DNA from: Chionis minor
Lineage: Eukaryota; Chordata; Aves; Charadriiformes; Chionididae
Direction: 5' to 3'
DNA length: 64,000 bases
Assembly: GCA_013398295.1 (NCBI GenBank)
Contig: VZSF01006995.1
Span: 1-64,000, forward strand
Of the stretch, positions 60,009 to 64,000 are shown in pieces. Positions within the stretch are counted from its first letter, which is position 1, and each line of letters opens with the position of its first letter. The translations under genes were made by a program, and so were the position numbers. The notes under the pieces are model-generated. The model was not told the DNA's origin, made no database searches, and was given only the letters and a program-made list of their open reading frames with translations.

Positions 60009-60568
60009 TGTACTGGGTCTGACTGAGATGCAATGAATTTTCTTCATAGTAGCTTGTATGGTGCTGTTTTGGATTTGTGGAAAACCGTGTTGAAAACATA
60101 CTAGTGTTTTAACTGTTGCTGAACAGTACCTGCACAGCATCTTTTTCCCACGCTGTCCCACCAGCAAGTGGACTGAGGGTTCAGAAGTTGGTAGGGAACA
60201 GCTGATCTCAACAGGCCAAAGGGATGTCCGATACTATAGGACAGGATGCCCAGCAATAAAAGCTAGGGATCGGAACAGGAAAGCAGGGGACGATTGTGGC
60301 AGTGGTGTTTGTCTTCCCAAGTAACCATTATGCATGCTGATGCCCTGCTTCCCAAGAAATGGCTAAACATATGACAGTCAATGGGACATAGTGACTGAAT
60401 TTCTTATTTTCCTTTGCTCACGTGCACATGCAGCTTTGCTTTATCTGTCTTTATTTCAAACCAAGAGCTTTTTCATTTTTGCCCTTCCAGTTCTCTCTGC
60501 CGTCTCAGTGTAGGGTGAATTAGCAACTGAGTGGAGACCTAGCTGCCTACCAGGGTTAACTCACAACT
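60009..60568 (+). mobile_element. Solo LTR of an avian ERVL-type endogenous retrovirus
   Basis: About 560 bp starting TGTACTGGGTCTGACTGAGA and ending near GGTTAACTCACAACT. I recognise the sequence as an LTR family that is very common in bird genomes. The landmarks are TTCTTCATAGTAGCT near the left end, CCACCAGCAAGTGG in the middle, GTTTGTCTTCCCAAGTAACC after the centre, and a conserved TTTATCTGTCTTTAT block to the right. The flanks CATAG (60004-60008) and CAGAG (60569-60573) look like a 5-bp target duplication with one change, as usual for class III elements. There is no internal retroviral sequence and no second LTR. The exact right boundary is uncertain by a few bases. The Repbase name cannot be given without a search. 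It lies between two candidate exons of the minus-strand gene, antisense to it. Confidence 0.85.
60255..60260 (+). promoter_or_regulatory. AATAAA element within the solo LTR
   Basis: CAATAAAAGC lies about 250 bases into the LTR. In this family the site sits where a TATA-like promoter element or a polyadenylation signal would be expected. From sequence alone its role is open. Confidence 0.4.
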
Positions 60569-60921
60569 CAGAGAGTAAAATAAAACTCTCAATGGAAAAT
60601 CAGTTCTTCAGCTTTAATAAACAGTTCTAAATCAGCTGCTAGTTACAGATAGTTTTTCTACCGAAAAGCAAAAACAAACCAGGAAAGCTCAATATTATGG
60701 ATCAAAACACTGAAAACATTTGTTTGAAATCAACAAATTTTCTTTGAAATGTTCCACACAAAAAAAAAAAAGAAAATTCTGTATAAGGTATTTTCATAGT
60801 GAAATTGGTTTTTGTTCAGTTAGCATAATACTCAAAATTGAAACTTTTGGAGTGCTTACAGCATAGGTAGTATTTCGTCCTCATAGTACAAGTTACCTGA
60901 GCTGGTTTTATTTCTACTTAC

Positions 60922-61054
60922 TATGAAACAAATTGTAGGGAAGGAATCTTTTTCACCAACTATAAATGACCATAGGATACTGTAGAAATCTGTGTATCCA
61001 TGATGAGATGTCCACAGACCATTCCCAAACAGTGTATAAAAGATAATTATCTTT
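60922..61054 (-). CDS. Candidate internal exon of the unidentified minus-strand gene
   Basis: On the minus strand the frame is open over 133 nt (44 codons plus one leading base) and ends at a good donor, TTCATA/GTAAGTAG. The exon enters with one base to complete a split codon and leaves at a codon boundary. That fits the two-base overhang of the exon at 62623-62734 and the frame of the terminal exon. The proposed acceptor (ATTTTTTCCAAAG, ending next to 61054) is only moderate. A second acceptor in the same phase (GATTTCTACAG) would give a 58-nt exon, 60922-60979. The peptide includes SILWSFIVGEKDSFPTICFI. No family was recognised. Chance openness over this length is quite possible, so the support comes mainly from phase agreement and the donor. 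Confidence 0.35.
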
Positions 61055-62622
61055 CTTTGGAAAAAATTGTCTTTCATGACAACATCCTCTGTCCCCACCT
61101 GCTGCTTCTACTAGACATATCTTCTTTTTTTATGCCTTTATTCTTCAATTGGAGGGTTTAGCCTTTATCTGAGGAATACACTTGACTGGTTCCCTACTTT
61201 TTTCCTCTCCTCAGCAAATTTCCTCAGGTTTAAAACCTCCTGTATAATGTCCAGTTGGCACTATGATCAAATTGTTCTATAAAGGCATGGCAAGTTTAAA
61301 CATGGGTGCTCACAAGTATTTTTCCTGTATGATTTTTATTATAAGTGGAATAACCTCTAGTTCTAAGATGCTGATTTTTAAGCAGAGTGAACTACTCATT
61401 TTCAGGTTCAGAAATTATTTTCATAGATTTTACTAGAAAAAACCACAAACTTCTTAACAAAAAGAAAGAAGACATAAAAAAGACATTAGAAGAGACAACC
61501 TTGACTTACAGTGGTAAATGCAATGTTAACCATCGACATACAGCCCATAAATGTCTTTTAACAGAGGGCTAAAACTGTTGTGTCCTCTCAGAGAGCAGTT
61601 CAACAATTTAGAATAGGAAATGTTGGTGGGACCCTGAGTAAAGATGCATATTCATGAGAAAATCTGAAACATGACATTAAAGCAGAGAAATACCATTTTC
61701 CTGGTAACAGGATAAGGAAGCAATACACTACAGGTTACATCAATTGTTAACATTCATCTTTTATAAACAATTGTCACTGACAGTAACCACATAGTTCCGA
61801 ACTGCAGGCTGTTGCAAAGGGCGTTTAAGATCCATTCTACAGATTTTTATTTTTTTTTCTTCTTGAAGATTACTGCGTATTTAGAGGAATATCTCTTAGG
61901 ACTATCTTCTAATAATGCAAGGCCACTAGAATTGTTACTTTCTGGAGTAAAAATGGAGAAGGTTCTTTGAATATTGTCCTGTCTTTAAGGAGAATCTTGA
62001 AAGAAATGGATGTGTTAACTACTGGCAACTGTCAGCAACAGTGAAATTGGTGACTTTTCTTTGGACGTTTGCTGACATTTTTTAAGACTTAGGTTTCAGT
62101 CTGTAGGCAGAACTACACCATGGTCTGTGAACCAAGAAGCAAACAGATAAAATACTCAATCCTGATTTTTACAGTAGTAACATATTTCAGAAGTGTGTAG
62201 CACCAGTCTTAGATAAATTACAAAATTTTGTATAGAATTTATGTGTAAGAAGAACTTAGCAGTTTCCAAAATGGCACAATACATTGAGGCTACTTAAACA
62301 TTAGGGAAAAAAGAAGAATGGTATTAAGAAGTTACTTTATAATTATTTGAACTGTAGAAAAGAATTTGGTCCAGCAAAGAGACATTGAACTAAATCAGCT
62401 GTGGTGAAACAGTCTTTCACGTAGGTAAATATCAGAGTAGTAGGTTTGTATCCATAAAGCTCGGAGGTAAGACCCTTATCTTTTGGCATGCATTTTGGCA
62501 TGTCTCAAATGTTTATTGAAAATGCCAAGTGAAGAAAAAACAGATACAGAACTCATTGTTGATTGGAGGTTGCCATGGATATAAGCCGGCATGAACTTAT
62601 TATGAAGAGAGAAATTACTTAC

Positions 62623-62734
62623 AAGCTTGAGATGAAAGTCTTCTGTAGTTTTTTGGGATGAAAAGTGAACAGTTTTCCTATTTTGGATGACATTGTCCCT
62701 TTAGTTACACTGATGTAAATCCATGTAAGTGCCA
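62623..62734 (-). CDS. Candidate internal exon (112 nt) of the unidentified minus-strand gene
   Basis: On the minus strand, a strong acceptor (AACTTAATTTATTTCAG) is followed by 112 nt that are open in only one frame. They end at a consensus donor, AGCTT/GTAAGTAAT. The exon starts with two bases of a split codon and ends with two, with 36 full codons between. The peptide includes WIYISVTKGTMSSKIGKLFT and FHPKKLQKTFISS, which is basic and protein-like. The other two frames have early stops. It lies about 1.6 kb upstream of the candidate at 60922-61054, and their phases agree (two bases plus one). I do not recognise the family. Confidence 0.45.
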
Positions 62735-62895
62735 CTGAAATAAATTAAGTTATATTATTAAACTGGAAATAGAACTTTGTACTGTTTTTGTCTGTAAATA
62801 ATTATAAAGGATGAAACTTACCCTTGTGTAAAACATGCTACTTCTACAGATTAAAAAAGGGTAATCATGACAGCAGTGCTTTGTAGGGAACTTAC

Positions 62896-62934
62896 TATAT
62901 GGTTGAAAACCAAAGCAGACTATGTCCAAATCTT
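62896..62934 (-). CDS. Weak candidate 39-nt exon of the minus-strand gene
   Basis: A 39-nt minus-strand segment ends at a good donor (CCATATA/GTAAGTTCC). It is open in the frame that starts with two bases and ends with one, giving DLDIVCFGFQPY. Its phase fits both the candidate exon at 62623-62734 and the partial one at 63870-64000. The acceptor (TCTACATGATTTAG) has a poor pyrimidine tract. Skipping this exon would also keep the frame, so it may be optional or false. Confidence 0.2.
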
Positions 62935-63869
62935 CTAAATCATGTAGATTTTAAATACATTCTAAAATAAATTTTCTGTGATTGCTTTTGATTTTTCAGG
63001 GACTTCTGTTCCAATAGTACAAGACTCTATGATTCATTTCCTAGTCTGTACTTCATGCCTTAGTTTCTATCATGCATCTTTACACTGACGTCTTTGTTTT
63101 CCCATCTCCTTCTTCAGTGAAAGGTCTCATACATTACTTTATGTATATTTTTTTCCTCATAAAATCTTGCTGGTGTACCTCACTTTTATGTGACCAGAAT
63201 TTCCCCAAAGCTAAACTTAATGTCATAAATTTATGTTTCCATTTTAAAAAGAGATAGGTGATTAAGTCAGTTGTTGCTCGTGGATAGGAAATTAATTTCC
63301 ATATAAAAGAAACAGTAAGAGAACTTTCTGGTTAGCGTAATTCTTGTGGATACAATAAAGCATGATTTATGAAACAACTAAACAAAAAATAAATAGCGTG
63401 GTTTTAAATAAACAATAGCATTATTGTTTGAACATGCTTGTGATTCTTCAGCAAATGTATAGCTTTTTAATGCTATGACAGTTGTGTTTCTCACTTTTTA
63501 ATATAAATTACAAAATAGTTATCTGGTTTTTTTGTCATCACCAAAGATGCTTTTTTAATGGTATTGTATGAAAACATCACATTTAATTTAAAAAAGTACA
63601 ATTTCACAACAAAATTTAAAATTATGTACTGCTGTGATTCTAATATGTCAGTATATCTCCCTAAAGGAAACTCAACATTAAATTTATAAAAAAACAAGAA
63701 CTTCCGCATCTTGATGTTCTAGTACAGATTTAATTTTTAATTGGAGCACTTGTGCTTTTCTGCTATTTTAATTACTATTTTCTTTTTTTAAAAAATAAAA
63801 TAGGTGCGTACAAACACGTACATGATTAGTTAAAGATCCATTTATTATATTTTACATTATGTTTCTTAC
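62935..63869. other. AT-rich intronic-type sequence
   Basis: No supported feature. It would be intron if the flanking exon candidates are real. The minus-strand frame at 63491-63709 has chance-like composition. Confidence 0.4.
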
Positions 63870-64000
63870 CATTTATGTCTGCAGAGCAGGAGTAGATAGC
63901 AAAGATTGAAAATCTACAGAAAACCCAAATTTTGCTCAGCATTGTTTGAAATAGAGCCACATCGTCATTATGGTTTGGGACAGTTTGTGGTTTTCTGGTC
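63870..64000 (-). CDS. Candidate exon of the minus-strand gene, cut by the window edge
   Basis: The minus strand is open for 43 codons from the window edge to a good donor, ATAAATG/GTAAGAAAC, leaving one base of a split codon. That phase fits the candidate exons at 62896-62934 and at 62623-62734. Parts of the peptide are NDDVALFQTMLSKIW and SIFAIYSCSADIN. A fair acceptor inside (GGGTTTTCTGTAG) would shorten the exon to about 44 nt while keeping the frame. The 5' part cannot be judged because the sequence ends. I do not recognise the family. Confidence 0.3.

Noticed and set aside
62800..62845. Very strong minus-strand donor (CAAGG/GTAAGTTTC) with a good acceptor 22 nt away
   Set aside because: The 22-nt exon has a stop in the frame needed to join the neighbouring exon candidates, so it does not fit the proposed chain.
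1..64000. tRNA or other structured RNA genes
   Set aside because: I saw no paired A-box and B-box motifs, snRNA-like promoter elements or long conserved hairpins. A covariance-model search was not possible here.

Overview
This window looks like bird nuclear DNA. It is AT-rich and gene-poor. It carries several CR1 non-LTR retrotransposon copies with the avian 8-bp (ATTCTATG-type) 3' tail, and two solo LTRs with TG...CA ends. One LTR belongs to a family I recognise from many bird genomes. There is no sign of prokaryotic organisation, and I found no tRNA, rRNA or CRISPR array. The species cannot be fixed from this sequence.

Layout. Positions 1-22 are the tail of a CR1 cut by the window edge. 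An old, decayed CR1 lies at about 3265-4225 (minus). A long desert follows to about 19460. At 19463-20728 a plus-strand CR1 is split by a 617-bp solo LTR (19726-20342) with a perfect 5-bp target duplication, and ends in a GGAAG microsatellite. Another desert runs to 36727, with only low-complexity tracts and a few weak exon-like islets. Two back-to-back CR1 copies sit at 36728-37648 (minus) and 37813-38094 (plus). A three-unit 36-bp tandem repeat is at 40194-40301. A CR1 with a large internal deletion is at 47561-48986 (minus).

The right end (57864-64000) holds the best candidate for a real protein-coding gene. It reads on the minus strand and leaves the window at the right edge. The terminal exon (57864-58193) is open for 109 codons plus stop, and its reading frame begins exactly at a strong splice acceptor. 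Three or four upstream exon candidates (60922-61054, 62623-62734, 62896-62934, 63870-64000) have phases that join without breaking the frame. I could not name the gene. A short stretch of the terminal exon has a strand-helix pattern like RPA-type OB folds, but this is only a hint. The intron between the last two exons holds a CR1 fragment; the next gap holds the second LTR. Both lie antisense to the gene.

On the plus strand I saw four short segments with good splice sites on both sides (6934-7014, 25571-25613, 30401-30441, 42975-43036). They do not all join in one frame, so at least some must be chance or non-coding. They are given as findings, not genes. Most open reading frames in the window are chance ORFs or retrotransposon remnants.
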